A stretch of DNA of 64,000 nt. Origin: Hyphomicrobiaceae bacterium. GTDB taxonomy: Bacteria > Pseudomonadota > Alphaproteobacteria > Rhizobiales > Hyphomicrobiaceae. This document shows, piece by piece, positions 17,409-26,755 of the stretch. The stretch spans positions 124,001-188,000 of the forward strand of contig JAURWC010000009.1 of NCBI GenBank assembly GCA_030655135.1. Direction: 5' to 3'. Each line of letters begins with the position of its first letter. Position 1 is the first letter of the stretch. The notes below the pieces were generated by a model that saw only the letters and a program-made list of their open reading frames with translations, was not told the origin of the DNA and did not search any database. The position numbers and the translations under genes were made by a program.

Positions 17409-19028
17409 CTACTCACGCACCTTCAAGAACGCGCCGGCGAGTCCCTTGGCGATGAGCTCGCGCGTTTCCTTGACGCCGTATAGTTCTATGAACCCACCAA
17501 AGCGCGGGCCCTGGCTGGAGCCTAGCAGCACCTCGTAGAGGGCCTTGAACCAGTCGCGCAGGTTTTCGGCGAATCCATTGGCCTTGCCCGCCTCGTAAAC
17601 CAAATTCTGCAGGTCGTCGCTTTTCGCCCCATCGGCGACGTCAGCCAAAGCCGCCAACAACGCCTCCAGCGCCACACGTTCCTGTTCGGTCGCCGCGCGA
17701 TACGTTTTCTTGGGCTTTTCAAACGCGTGATAGTAGGCAACCGCATAGCCCGCCAATTGATCGAGCAACGGATACTTCTCCGGCGTCGCGTCAGGCTGAT
17801 ACTTGCGGATGAACCCCCAAAGGTGCGTCTTATCCTCAGCGTTCGATACCGACACCAGATTCAATAGCAGCGCGAACGTGATTGGCAGCTCTGCCTGCGG
17901 CGGTTCCCCGGCGTGAATGTGCCAGGCCGGATTTTCGATCTGCTGCTTGCCCTCTTGGCCCGGATAGGCCGCGATGAACTGCAGATATTCGTCCACCGCG
18001 CGCGGGATAACGTCGAAGTACAGCCGCTTGGCGCTGCGCGGCTTCTGGAACATGAACAGCGACAGGCTTTCCGGCGAGGCATACGTCAGCCACTCGTCGA
18101 TTGTCAGGCCGTTGCCGCGCGACTTGGAGATCTTCTCGCCCTTGTCGTCGAGGAACAGTTCGTAGACGTAATGCTGCGGCGCCACGCCCCCGAGGATCTC
18201 GCAGATGCGATCGTAGATCGGCGCATTGGTCTGGTGGTCCTTGCCGAACATCTCGAAGTCGACGCCGAGTGCCGCCCAGCGCATGCCGAAGTCCGGCTTC
18301 CACTGCAGCTTCACATGCCCGCCGGTTACGGGCAGCGTGACGTCGCGGCCATCCTCATCGGCAAACGTGATCGTACCCGCTTTCGCGTCCACCTGCTTCA
18401 TCGGCACGTAGAGCACGCGCCCGCTCGCCGGCGAAATCGGCAGGAACGGGCTGTACGTCGCCTGCCGCTCCGCACCCAGCGTCGGCAGCATTACGTTCAT
18501 GATGTCCTGATAGCGCTCGGCTGCGCGCAACAACACAGCGTCGAACTTTCCGGACTTGTAGTACTCGGTCGCGCTGGCAAATTCGTAGTCGAAGCCGAAG
18601 GTATCGAGGAATCGCCGCAGCATCGCATTGTTGTGATCGCCGAAGCTGGGATAATCGCCACCGAACGGATTGGGCACAGCCGTCAGCGGCTTGTGCAGGT
18701 ATGGCTCCAGCGCTGCCCGGTCCGGAACAGTCTCCGGAATTTTGCGCATGCCATCCATGTCGTCCGAGAAGCACAGCAGCCGCGTCTTGCGCTTGCCCTC
18801 GGTCAGCACCTCGAAGGCATGCCGCACCATCGTCGTGCGCGCCACCTCGCCGAAGGTGCCGATATGCGGCAACCCGGATGGCCCATACCCCGTCTCGAAC
18901 AGCACCACCTTGTCCGCCCCGTCCTTCACGCTCTCAAGCCGCTTGATCAGCTTCCGAGCCTCTTCGAACGGCCAGGCACGGGCATCCTTGGACAGGGCAA
19001 AAAACGCAGGGTCGATCGGGGTGGTCAT
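17409..19028 (-). CDS. lysS: Lysyl-tRNA synthetase, class I
   Basis: The 539-residue enzyme has the class I Rossmann signatures [15 protein letters not shown] (HIGH region, about residues 47-61) and [12 protein letters not shown] (KMSKS region, near 298). Class I LysRS replaces the class II enzyme in many archaea and in most alphaproteobacteria, and length and flanking sequences fit. It charges tRNA-Lys with lysine in the cytoplasm. The gene converges with the GmrSD-like gene with six bases between stops. Symbols lysS and lysK are both used for the class I form. Confidence 0.97.
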   Translation of the reverse strand: MTTPIDPAFFALSKDARAWPFEEARKLIKRLESVKDGADKVVLFETGYGPSGLPHIGTFGEVARTTMVRHAFEVLTEGKRKTRLLCFSDDMDGMRKIPETVPDRAALEPYLHKPLTAVPNPFGGDYPSFGDHNNAMLRRFLDTFGFDYEFASATEYYKSGKFDAVLLRAAERYQDIMNVMLPTLGAERQATYSPFLPISPASGRVLYVPMKQVDAKAGTITFADEDGRDVTLPVTGGHVKLQWKPDFGMRWAALGVDFEMFGKDHQTNAPIYDRICEILGGVAPQHYVYELFLDDKGEKISKSRGNGLTIDEWLTYASPESLSLFMFQKPRSAKRLYFDVIPRAVDEYLQFIAAYPGQEGKQQIENPAWHIHAGEPPQAELPITFALLLNLVSVSNAEDKTHLWGFIRKYQPDATPEKYPLLDQLAGYAVAYYHAFEKPKKTYRAATEQERVALEALLAALADVADGAKSDDLQNLVYEAGKANGFAENLRDWFKALYEVLLGSSQGPRFGGFIELYGVKETRELIAKGLAGAFLKVRE

Positions 19029-19224
19029 GTGGGGTCCGGATTGCAGTCGCGCACCTGTTTTAGGTGCTCGTGGTTAGGAGAAAGAGCAAAAGCACACAAA
19101 TCATGTGCCCGGCGGGGTAATTGCACCGTACTTGCCCACAAAACAAGCGCGATTGCTACGCACGCGAGCCCCTTCACGCGGGCAAGACAGCCGGGCGGCC
19201 GATCGAGCCTCGATGGACATGCTA

Positions 19225-19250
19225 CGGGCCGCGCTTGAAAGCGCGGCCCG
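19225..19250 (-). terminator. Perfect 12-bp hairpin downstream of the cytochrome gene
   Basis: Two perfect arms (CGGGCCGCGCTT and its complement) flank two bases. The hairpin begins 20 bp beyond the cytochrome stop. No T-run follows, so it may be a Rho-assisted end or mRNA stabiliser; the same U-less GC-rich design recurs in the window. Confidence 0.45.
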
Positions 19251-19270
19251 CCTAAAACCAGATCCCAATA

Positions 19271-19918
19271 TCACTTCATGCAGGCCTTCTCGGCTTCCTG
19301 GGTCGCGGGTGATTTCGCAACCTTTTCCTTTACCGCTTCCGCGCCAGCCTTCAACGTGCCGTCGGCACGCGCCTTCAGGTACGTGTACAGGTCGTCGATG
19401 TAGCACATCACGTTCGGGTTCGACGCGAACGCTGGCATCACCTTGTCGGCAGCCGTCTTGCCGTTTGAAACGACCTCCTTGAACTGGTCGTAGGTCGTCG
19501 ATTTCATCGTGTCGGTGAGGGCCGGTGCGAACGTAGAGCCCATGCCGTTCGGGCCGTGACACGTGTGGCACTCGGCGTGATAGCGCTTGTAGCCTTCGTA
19601 TGTGCCCCAGTCGACGGTGCCGTCCTCCGAGATGCGATACGTCGGCTCGCCGCTGTCGAGCTTCCAGCGCGTATCCTGCCATTTGGCTTCGCCGGCACTC
19701 TTCCCTGCCTGCGTGGCAGGGTCGCCGCCCTTCTTGTCATCCTTGCCCTCAGGCGGCTTATTGGAACCGGCGCTTCCCGCCCCACCTGCGTCCGGCGCAG
19801 CGGCTTGGGCTAGGCGCATCAGCGTACCGTTCGCCTCGCTGCCTTCCGCGCGAACGCCTTCACCGAAAAAACCCGTTAGGCCTGCAACCGCGACAAATCC
19901 CATGAATTGCTTGCACAT
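19271..19918 (-). CDS. c-type cytochrome, methanol-metabolism-related four-Cys family
   Basis: The start at 19918 has GGGAGG about six bases upstream. The 215-residue protein has a signal peptide (FMGFVAVAGLTGFF), a low-complexity linker rich in Gly, Ala, Lys and Asp, then a haem c domain with YHAECHTCHGPNG. Apart from the signal region it has four cysteines: the two of the haem site, one in VMCYIDDLYTYL and one in EKACMK at the C-terminus. This matches the family described as methanol-metabolism-related with four cysteines, so it probably carries electrons in the periplasm of a methylotroph. A Met in the KVMPAF block is the likely sixth ligand. No methanol dehydrogenase is in the window. Confidence 0.85.
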   Translation of the reverse strand: MCKQFMGFVAVAGLTGFFGEGVRAEGSEANGTLMRLAQAAAPDAGGAGSAGSNKPPEGKDDKKGGDPATQAGKSAGEAKWQDTRWKLDSGEPTYRISEDGTVDWGTYEGYKRYHAECHTCHGPNGMGSTFAPALTDTMKSTTYDQFKEVVSNGKTAADKVMPAFASNPNVMCYIDDLYTYLKARADGTLKAGAEAVKEKVAKSPATQEAEKACMK

Positions 19919-20007
19919 TTTCTGCCTCCCGACTTGAGAACGCCGCCGCGCTCCCGCCATTTGTTGATTTTGTGAGTAATATTAGTGTGTGGAAGTCACA
20001 TGTGTTG

Positions 20008-20032
20008 AACGAAACGATCGCCACCGAGTTCC
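20008..20032 (-). promoter_or_regulatory. Candidate sigma-EcfG promoter of the cytochrome gene
   Basis: On the minus strand GGAAC (20032-20028) and CGTT (20011-20008) are separated by 16 bases, an exact match to the EcfG consensus, and point toward the cytochrome start 90 bp away. About one such match is expected by chance in a window of this size, so it is weaker than the sites next to known stress-type genes. Confidence 0.4.
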
Positions 20033-20148
20033 AGTGGAATTGGTGCCACACCTATCGCGCAGCCGGCGCACGCGTGTTTCGCGCGGCACTGCCCTGTCAT
20101 CGCGCTCTCGGTAAACGTCGGCCACATTCAATTCGGGTGAGGCAAGCA

Positions 20149-20724
20149 ATGAGCGAAATGATCAAGCCGGGCACGGTCCTGCAAAACGCCTTCAACGGCG
20201 AGACCTTCATCTTTTCGCACCCGTTCGATGACCCGGGCTCAGCGTCAATTGACGTGATCCTCGCGGACGGGGGCTCGGGTGGCGGTAACGCCCTGCTCCA
20301 CATCCACCCGCTTGCGAACGAGACCTTCGCTGTAACCAGCGGCGCTTTGGAGGTGGTGATCGACGGCGAATCGACGATCGTTGGACCCGGCTATTCCGCA
20401 ACAGTTCCACGCGGCGCGCCGCACGTCTTCCGCAACGCAATCGACGGCGAGACGCGCTTCACGGTCACCTTCTCACCCGCCCAGCAGCACATCCGCTTCT
20501 TTGCCAACTTCGGTTTGATCTGCGAGCGGCATCCAGAATGGTTTTCCTTAGCCGGCGATCCGCCGCTTCTGGCGATGGCGCTGAAGTTCCACCTCTACCG
20601 GGATCACATGTATCTCGCATGGCCGCCCATTTTCCTACAGAAGCTGCTTTTCGCACTGCTGGCGCCAGTGGCCCGTTTAAAGGGCTATCACGCAGAGATT
20701 GCACCCAAAGCTCAGCCAGCTTGA
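20149..20724 (+). CDS. Cupin-domain protein
   Basis: The start at 20149 is supported by GAGG seven bases upstream. The 191-residue protein has a cupin barrel (about residues 20-110) with the first motif LLHIHPLANETFAVTSGALEVVI and the second motif VPRGAPHVFRN, keeping two His and one Glu of the metal site in motif 1. The last 80 residues are helical, with a hydrophobic stretch (IFLQKLLFALLAPVARL) that may touch the membrane. No substrate can be assigned. It is divergent from the cytochrome gene. Confidence 0.85.
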   Translation: MSEMIKPGTVLQNAFNGETFIFSHPFDDPGSASIDVILADGGSGGGNALLHIHPLANETFAVTSGALEVVIDGESTIVGPGYSATVPRGAPHVFRNAIDGETRFTVTFSPAQQHIRFFANFGLICERHPEWFSLAGDPPLLAMALKFHLYRDHMYLAWPPIFLQKLLFALLAPVARLKGYHAEIAPKAQPA

Positions 20725-20801
20725 AAATTGTCTGGCAACCGTGTCGATCTCGGGGGCCACCGTTCGTCCTATGTGCAAACAGAGCCCGATAGGAGGACAC
20801 C

Positions 20802-21146
20802 ATGAGCTACGTTGACGGATTCGTTGCAGCAGTGCCAACCGCAAACAAGCAGAAATACATCGAGCATGCCGAGGAGGCCTCGCATCTCTTCAAGAAGCAT
20901 GGCGCCCTGCATGTCGTGGAATGCTGGGGCGACGACGTCCCCGACGGGAAGGTGACGTCGTTCCCCATGGCCGTGCAGCGCAAGGACGACGAAACTGTCG
21001 TCTTCGGCTGGATCGTTTGGCCCTCGCGCGAGGCCCGCAACGCCGGCATGGAGAAGGTGATGAGCGCGCAGGACGGCACCAACCCCATGCCCTTCGACGG
21101 CAAACGCCTGATCTACGGTGGGTTCGAAATGCTGTTTGAGCGATAG
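20802..21146 (+). CDS. DUF1428 family protein (YbaA-like)
   Basis: A strong ribosome-binding site (AGGAGG six bases before ATG) fixes the start. The 114-residue protein begins MSYVDGFVAAVPTANKQKYIEHA and contains ALHVVECWGDDVPDGKVTSF and PFDGKRLIYGGFEMLF, the hallmarks of DUF1428, a dimeric ferredoxin-like fold related to YbaA. The biochemical role is not established. It stands 77 bp after the cupin gene and may be co-transcribed with it. Confidence 0.9.
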   Translation: MSYVDGFVAAVPTANKQKYIEHAEEASHLFKKHGALHVVECWGDDVPDGKVTSFPMAVQRKDDETVVFGWIVWPSREARNAGMEKVMSAQDGTNPMPFDGKRLIYGGFEMLFER

Positions 21147-21161
21147 CGCCGGCGCCCCAGC

Positions 21162-21191
21162 CCACTCTCCCCGTCGTTACGGGCAGAGTGG
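21162..21191. repeat. GC-rich inverted repeat
   Basis: Arms of 13 bases (CCACTCTCCCCGT and ACGGGCAGAGTGG, one mismatch) enclose CGTT. It lies just after the DUF1428 stop and before cstA and has no T-run, so it may be a REP-like or mRNA-stabilising element instead of an intrinsic terminator. Confidence 0.45.
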
Positions 21192-21321
21192 AGGGGCAGA
21201 CCAAAGCTCTAGTGCAACGGCTACCGCGCTACCCTTTCCAAAATCTCCGTGATCCGGCATTCATATCCTCGCAGCGGCGCGCCCTCAGAGGCATCACTGG
21301 AAAGCCGCGGGAGGATGACGA

Positions 21322-23376
21322 ATGCCGCGCCAGCTATCCAATCTCGCCTGGGCCTTGATCGCCGTCGTCGGCGCCGTCGCGCTCGGAATCGTGGCGCTAT
21401 CGCGCGGCGAGCCGATCAACGCGGTCTGGCTCGTCGCCGCCGCCGTGTGCACCTATCTCATCGCCTTCCGCTATTACTCGTCTTTCATTGCCAATCGCGC
21501 CCTGAAGCTCGACGCCAACCGGCCCACGCCAGCCGTTCGCCATAACGACGGACTGGACTACGTACCCACAGATCGCTCTGTACTGTTCGGCCACCACTTT
21601 GCCGCCATCGCCGGTGCCGGTCCGCTCGTCGGCCCCGTACTGGCCGCCCAGATGGGCTATCTGCCGGGCACGCTGTGGCTGCTGGCCGGCGTCGTTTTCG
21701 CCGGAGCGGTGCAGGACTTCATCGTGCTTTGGGCGTCGACGCGTCGCGACGGCCGTTCCCTCGGCGACATGATCCGCGCCGAAATGGGCCCCGCTGCCGG
21801 CACCATCGCCCTCATCGGCGTGCTCATGATCATGGTGATCCTGCTTGCCGTGCTCGCCCTCGTCGTCGTTAAGGCGCTGGCGCACAGCCCATGGGGCACC
21901 TTCACCGTCTTCGCCACGATGCCGATCGCCATCTTCATGGGCATCTATGGCCGCTACCTGCGCCCAGGCCAGATCGGCGAGATGTCGATCATCGGCTTTG
22001 TGCTGCTGATGGGCTCGATCTGGGCGGGCCAACTCGTCGCCGAAAACCCAGACACCGCGGCGATGTTCACCTTCTCCGGCGAAGCGCTCGCCCTGATGCT
22101 GATCGCCTACGGCTTCATCGCCTCCGTGCTGCCGGTGTGGCTGCTACTGGCGCCGCGCGACTATCTCTCCACGTTCCTCAAAATCGGCACCATCGTCGGT
22201 CTCGCCATCGGCATCTTCATCGTCATGCCCGAATTGAAGATGCCCGCCGTAACCCAGTTCGTCGACGGCACCGGCCCCGTCTTCAAAGGCACGCTGTTCC
22301 CGTTCCTGTTCATCACCATCGCCTGCGGCGCCGTCTCCGGCTTCCACGCCCTGATCTCGTCAGGCACCACGCCGAAGATGCTGGAGAATGAAACGCATGC
22401 CCGCGTCATCGGCTACGGCGCCATGCTGATGGAGAGCTTCGTCGCCGTCATGGCGCTGATCGCCGCCACCGCCCTGGAACCGGGCGTCTACTTCGCCATG
22501 AACAGCCCGCCCGCCGTCATCGGCACCACGGCCGAACAGGCCGCCGCCGCCATCTCCAGCTGGGGTTTCGTCGTCACGCCCGAAATGCTGACGACAACCG
22601 CGCAGCAGATGGGCGAAAGCACCATCCTGTCGCGCACCGGCGGCGCACCCACGCTGGCCGTCGGCATGGCCGAAATCCTGTCGCGCGTCATCGGCGGCGA
22701 TGCCTTCAAGGCCTTCTGGTATCACTTCGCGATTCTCTTCGAGGCCCTGTTCATCCTGACCACGATCGACGCCGGCACGCGCGTCTGCCGCTTCATGTTC
22801 CAGGACTTCCTCGGCCAGATGATCCCCTCGTTCCGCGATACACAGGCGTGGACGCCGAACATCATCGCCACGCTGCTGGCCGTCAGTGCCTGGGGCTATT
22901 TTCTCTACCAGGGCGTCGTCGACCCGCTCGGCGGCATCAACACTCTGTGGCCTCTGTTCGGCATTGCCAACCAGATGCTGGCCGCCATCGCGCTGATCCT
23001 GTGCACCGTCGTGCTCTTCCGCATGAAGCGCGAGCGCTATGCCTGGATCACCATCCTGCCGGCGACGTGGATCCTGATCTGCACCCTCACCGCTGGCTGG
23101 CAAAAAGTGTTTCACGAGAATCCGGCCATCGGCTTCCTGTCACATGCCAAAACATTCGGCGACGCACTCGCGACCGGGCAAATTCTGGCACCGGCAAAGT
23201 CGCTGGATGACATGCATCGCATCGTCTTCAACGACTACCTGAACGCGACGATGGCCGGCATCTTCGTTGCGCTGGTGTTGTCGATGCTGGCATTCGGCAT
23301 CCGCGCTGCCTGGAACGCGCTCGGCAATCCGCGTATCACGGCCAGCGAAGTCGAATTCGCGCAAGCTGCGGAGTGA
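21322..23376 (+). CDS. cstA: CstA-family carbon starvation / pyruvate transporter
   Basis: The 684-residue protein has many membrane helices, the N-terminal YYSSFIANRALKLD segment, LDYVPTDRSVLFGHHFAAIAGAGPLVGP-type loop and the conserved AGAVQDF and SGFHALISSGTTPKML segments of CstA proteins. CstA/BtsT family members import pyruvate or small peptides in symport with protons when carbon is short. GGGAGGATGAC before the ATG gives a good ribosome-binding site. The small ybdD-like gene follows almost without a gap, the usual operon arrangement. Confidence 0.95.
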   Translation: MPRQLSNLAWALIAVVGAVALGIVALSRGEPINAVWLVAAAVCTYLIAFRYYSSFIANRALKLDANRPTPAVRHNDGLDYVPTDRSVLFGHHFAAIAGAGPLVGPVLAAQMGYLPGTLWLLAGVVFAGAVQDFIVLWASTRRDGRSLGDMIRAEMGPAAGTIALIGVLMIMVILLAVLALVVVKALAHSPWGTFTVFATMPIAIFMGIYGRYLRPGQIGEMSIIGFVLLMGSIWAGQLVAENPDTAAMFTFSGEALALMLIAYGFIASVLPVWLLLAPRDYLSTFLKIGTIVGLAIGIFIVMPELKMPAVTQFVDGTGPVFKGTLFPFLFITIACGAVSGFHALISSGTTPKMLENETHARVIGYGAMLMESFVAVMALIAATALEPGVYFAMNSPPAVIGTTAEQAAAAISSWGFVVTPEMLTTTAQQMGESTILSRTGGAPTLAVGMAEILSRVIGGDAFKAFWYHFAILFEALFILTTIDAGTRVCRFMFQDFLGQMIPSFRDTQAWTPNIIATLLAVSAWGYFLYQGVVDPLGGINTLWPLFGIANQMLAAIALILCTVVLFRMKRERYAWITILPATWILICTLTAGWQKVFHENPAIGFLSHAKTFGDALATGQILAPAKSLDDMHRIVFNDYLNATMAGIFVALVLSMLAFGIRAAWNALGNPRITASEVEFAQAAE

Positions 23377-23381
23377 GAGCG

Positions 23382-23582
23382 ATGCAGCAGCTCGGCCAAC
23401 TTTATCGTCAGTTCCGCAAGACGGCTCGTCTGATGATCGGCGTGCCCGACTACGAAACCTACGTCGCGCATCGAAGCGCGACCCACCCCGGGGAGCCGGT
23501 CATGACCTACGCAGAGTTCTTTCGCGAGCGGCAGGACAGCCGCTATGGCGCCAAAGGCGGCAAGATCAGCCGCTGCTGCTAA
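23382..23582 (+). CDS. ybdD: YbdD/YjiX family small protein
   Basis: This 66-residue protein follows the cstA stop after five bases; GGAG about eight bases before ATG supports the start, with an overlapping GTG at 23373 as alternative. It carries the family signature GVPDYETYVAHRSATHPGEP, then MTYAEFFRERQDSRYG, and ends in Cys-Cys. The family is consistently linked to CstA/BtsT transporters and is thought to be an accessory of transport; the mechanism is unknown. Confidence 0.9.
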   Translation: MQQLGQLYRQFRKTARLMIGVPDYETYVAHRSATHPGEPVMTYAEFFRERQDSRYGAKGGKISRCC

Positions 23583-23608
23583 ACGGGATCTGGATTGGAA
23601 GCTGTGGG

Positions 23609-23845
23609 CTAAGACGCCGCGTGCTGGAGAACCAGCTCACGCCCGCGAAAAAATAACGGGCCGAGCGTCCTGCGGTCATCGTCGTCGGGTGGCGGCGCTT
23701 TACCAGCCCGCTCTTCGATACCGTACCGCGCACCCGTCACCAACTCGAACAAATCGATCGGCGCCAAGCCCTGCGCCGCCGCGACGACCGCGCTGCGGAT
23801 GTCGTGGGATGCCGAACTAAGCTGCTCTGCCGAAACACGATCCAT
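23609..23845 (-). CDS. Small hypothetical protein
   Basis: A 78-residue frame with a plausible soluble composition (IRSAVVAAAQGLAPIDLFELV and an acidic PDDDDRR turn) lies convergent with ybdD. No family, signal or membrane segment is seen and no ribosome-binding site is evident, so it may not be expressed. Confidence 0.4.
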   Translation of the reverse strand: MDRVSAEQLSSASHDIRSAVVAAAQGLAPIDLFELVTGARYGIEERAGKAPPPDDDDRRTLGPLFFRGRELVLQHAAS

Positions 23846-24056
23846 ATCTAAAAGAACCAGATGACATCCGCGAAATCAACCCGTGCAACGTCAATAACCT
23901 GAGAAAAGTGATGATTTGCCTACCAATTGACCAACAAGTTGATGCAAACGAAACATGGTCTCTTCTGCGCTAACGATGTCGCCGTGTTCTCACCACATCC
24001 GGGCGGCATACGCGCGGCCAACGAGCGGGCATTGAAACACAAACAACGAGGTTCCC

Positions 24057-24479
24057 ATGACCAAGCGGCTCTCTCCGCCGGAGGCGCTCATCTATTGCAT
24101 GTTCACGGCGTCAACCGTCGATCGCACGGTTTCCACCGACGAACTGGCGCGCATCGGCTCCATCGTGCGCGAGCTTCCAGCGTTCAAAGGCTACGAGCGT
24201 GATTGGTTCAGCGACGAAGCTCAGGCCTGCGGCCAGGTGCTGGGCAAACCGGGCGGCGTCGAAGCCGTTCTCGACCTCGTCTCGGAAGCCTTGCCGCCCG
24301 AGCTACGCGAGACAGCCTACGTGCTGGCCTGTGAAGTCGTCGAAACCGATTTGAAATTCCGCTCCGAGGAGCGCCGCTTTCTCGAAATGCTGGCCTCGAA
24401 GTTCAACCTTGATCGCCTCATTGTCGCCGCCCTGGAACGTGCCGTGAAAGCCCGCCATCGCAACGTCTCACGTGGGTGA
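24057..24479 (+). CDS. TerB-like (tellurite resistance TerB family) protein
   Basis: The 140-residue helical protein contains LSPPEALIYCMFTASTVDRTVSTDELARIGSIV, an acidic ALPPELRETAYVLACEVVETDLKFRSEE segment and RRFLEMLASKFNLD, matching the TerB-like helical fold with its conserved acidic residues. TerB-type domains bind metal and act as scaffolds, often in envelope or stress functions; tellurite resistance itself is not implied. ACGAGG before the ATG is a fair ribosome-binding site. The last 12 bases overlap the convergent hydrolase gene. Confidence 0.8.
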   Translation: MTKRLSPPEALIYCMFTASTVDRTVSTDELARIGSIVRELPAFKGYERDWFSDEAQACGQVLGKPGGVEAVLDLVSEALPPELRETAYVLACEVVETDLKFRSEERRFLEMLASKFNLDRLIVAALERAVKARHRNVSRG

Positions 24480-25094
24480 TGCGGCGAACGCCGCGATCGT
24501 CTCCGCCACGCCTTCCATCACGCCTCGTCCGGCGCCTTTCAGATCGTGGTCGCCGTTCTCGATCCAGTGCACCCGGATCGTCGGCGACAGGCCGTATCCG
24601 GCGACCTCATCGCGCGTGCCGAAAGGGTCGCGCGTACCCTGCACGATCAACGCCGGACATTTGAGCGGCTGCAAATGTGCCGTCCGCAGCTTGGCGGGCT
24701 GACCGACCGGATGAAATGGATAGCCCACGCACACCAGCCCGGCGATTGTCCGTTTCGCCCATAGAGCGTCAGCAACGAGACTGGCCACGCGCCCACCCAT
24801 CGACTTGCCGCCGATGAAGAGCTGCTGCCCTTTGCCGAGCGATCCCGCCACCTGTGCCACCGCCGCTTGATATTCTCCATTGAGCGTTTCCGCCCGCGGT
24901 GGGGGCCGGCGTGATCCGCCGTCGCGGCGCGCGGCCATGTAGGCGAACTCGAAGCGGTGCACGCACAGGCCTGCGTCCGCCAGCAGCTTGGCAATGCGCA
25001 CGAGGAAAGCGCTATCCATGCCCGCCCCGGCGCCATGGGCAAACAAAAGATGTGACGCAGCGTCTCGCCGGCCGTCTGTCACTATTGCCGTCAT
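24468..25094 (-). CDS. Alpha/beta hydrolase (Tex30/KANL3-like)
   Basis: The 208-residue protein opens LLFAHGAGAGMDSAFL, an oxyanion-hole HGAGA motif, has the nucleophile elbow GGKSMGGR (Ser near residue 98), an acid in VQGTRDPFGTRDE and His in ENGDHDLKG. This is a complete catalytic triad of the KANL3/Tex30-like alpha/beta hydrolase family. The natural substrate of bacterial members is unknown. It has no signal peptide. It is convergent with, and overlaps by 12 bp, the TerB-like gene. Confidence 0.85.
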   Translation of the reverse strand: MTAIVTDGRRDAASHLLFAHGAGAGMDSAFLVRIAKLLADAGLCVHRFEFAYMAARRDGGSRRPPPRAETLNGEYQAAVAQVAGSLGKGQQLFIGGKSMGGRVASLVADALWAKRTIAGLVCVGYPFHPVGQPAKLRTAHLQPLKCPALIVQGTRDPFGTRDEVAGYGLSPTIRVHWIENGDHDLKGAGRGVMEGVAETIAAFAASPT

Positions 25095-25264
25095 AAAGCC
25101 CGGCCTTCCGGTGTTTCTGCAGCAATTATGGCTCTATAACACGCCCCGGCTCAACTCCGAGACGATGTCTCCGAGTGTGGGATAGTCAGATTTTGCCACG
25201 GTTGCCTGTCGTATTTTGGCCTTCGGACGAGGTAGGATGCGTCGCGAAGCGGGAGAGATTCGGA

Positions 25265-26716
25265 ATGCGCAGCGGATATGCCGCCGCCCTGGTTCTGTCG
25301 ACACTGCTTGCCTGCCCGGCGCGCGCCGAGCCGGTTGCGGCCCCGTCTGCGCCAAACAATGCTGCATCAGCGGCTGCAGCAGCTGCCGCCCAGGCACAAT
25401 CTGCTGCATCCAAGTCCGCCGCAACTAAACTGGCGCCGCCAGCCGAACCGGTTCAACCGCCGGTCGCTCCGGCACCTCCCGCCAGTTCAGTTGACGAAAC
25501 ACCAGCAGAGCCTGGCAGCACTGCTGACGCTCCGCCGCCGCAGGCTGCCGTACGGCCAGCGGCCAGCGACAATGCCGCGCAAGCCGCCCCAGCCGCGAAG
25601 TCTGCGCCCGCATCACCTGCCGCAACGGCCGGGCCCGCTGCGCAGGCAGCTGCACCTGAGGCAGCGAAAGCAAAACTCATCGCCGCCAAAACCCTGTTTG
25701 GCGCGGCGAAGAATGCCGCTCCTCTCGCCGCCCGCGCGATCGGCACCTACGCGCGCGGCTGTCTCGCCGGCGCCAAGCCGCTCGCAGTCGACGGCCCTAC
25801 GTGGCAGGCGATGCGCCTGTCGCGCAATCGCACCTGGGGGCATCCGGATCTCATTGCCATGCTTGAACGCTTCGCCGGTGAAGTGAAGCAGGATGGCTGG
25901 CCGGGCCTGCTGGTGGGCGACATCTCTCAGCCACGCGGCGGCCCGATGCTGACCGGCCACGCCAGCCATCAGCTCGGTCTCGATGCCGACATCTGGTTCA
26001 CGCCGATGCCGGACCACCGGATGACCAAGAAGGAACGCGAAACCCTGGCCGCCACTTCGATGCTCGCCAGCGACAGCCTCTCGGTCGATCCCAAGGTCTG
26101 GACCGATTCACGCGTGAAGATCATTAAGCGCGTTGCGTCGTATCCGCAGGTCGAGCGCGTCCTGGTGCACCCCGCGATCAAGAAGGCGCTGTGCGAGGCT
26201 GGCGGAACAGATCGCGCCTGGCTGAATAAGGTACGGCCCTACTGGGGCCACTTCTACCATTTCCACGTGCGCATTGGCTGCCCCGAGGGTTCCGTCGGTT
26301 GCAAGCCGCAAGCCCCCGTGCCGGGAGAAGACGGTTGCGGCAAGGAACTGGACGATTGGTTCCAGTTGTTGACGCGCAAACCAAAACCCCGGCCACCGGG
26401 CGAGCCCAAGATCGTCGTGAAACCGTCCAAGCCGAAGCCGCCGGTCACGCTTGACGACCTGCCGGCCGAGTGCCGTACGGTCCTGGCGACCGGCAGCGAT
26501 ATCAAGCTACCGCCTCCGGCCGCGGTCGCATCGACGCCCGCCAAGGCAAAGCCGCATGCCAAGGCGACTGCGACTGCAGCGAAAGCGCCTGCAGCACCCA
26601 AGCCCGCAGCAGCAAAGCCTGCCGCCGCCAAGACAGCGCCGAAACCGGCCGAAAAGAAAGCTCCACCCACCAAGGCGGCTGCGGCAAAAACGGTCGAGAA
26701 GATCAAGAAGGAATAG
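25265..26716 (+). CDS. mepA: Penicillin-insensitive murein endopeptidase with low-complexity termini
   Basis: GGGAGAG eight bases before ATG fixes the start. The 483-residue protein has a signal peptide ending at ARA-EPV, a roughly 120-residue Ala/Pro-rich spacer, a MepA (M74) domain with RGGPMLTGHASHQLGLDADIW and GHFYHFHVRIGCP zinc-ligand motifs (about residues 235-345), and a C-terminal tail of some 130 residues rich in Lys, Pro and Ala. MepA cuts D-Ala-mDAP cross-links in peptidoglycan. E. coli MepA is about 270 residues, so both extensions are additions, likely wall-binding spacers. A short GC hairpin (near 26729-26747) separates it from the convergent EAL gene. Confidence 0.92.
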   Translation: MRSGYAAALVLSTLLACPARAEPVAAPSAPNNAASAAAAAAAQAQSAASKSAATKLAPPAEPVQPPVAPAPPASSVDETPAEPGSTADAPPPQAAVRPAASDNAAQAAPAAKSAPASPAATAGPAAQAAAPEAAKAKLIAAKTLFGAAKNAAPLAARAIGTYARGCLAGAKPLAVDGPTWQAMRLSRNRTWGHPDLIAMLERFAGEVKQDGWPGLLVGDISQPRGGPMLTGHASHQLGLDADIWFTPMPDHRMTKKERETLAATSMLASDSLSVDPKVWTDSRVKIIKRVASYPQVERVLVHPAIKKALCEAGGTDRAWLNKVRPYWGHFYHFHVRIGCPEGSVGCKPQAPVPGEDGCGKELDDWFQLLTRKPKPRPPGEPKIVVKPSKPKPPVTLDDLPAECRTVLATGSDIKLPPPAAVASTPAKAKPHAKATATAAKAPAAPKPAAAKPAAAKTAPKPAEKKAPPTKAAAAKTVEKIKKE

Positions 26717-26755
26717 CTGCGGCCTTGGCCGGCTCCGGAAAGCCCGGAGCGCCAT

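Noticed and set aside
17913-19238. Long open frame of 441 codons on the plus strand
   Set aside because: It is antisense to lysS, whose motifs are unmistakable; high GC keeps the opposite frame open, and the sequence shows no family pattern.
22360-23115. Minus-strand frame of 251 codons
   Set aside because: Antisense to cstA, Asp/Glu/Arg/Gln-rich as expected for a shadow frame.
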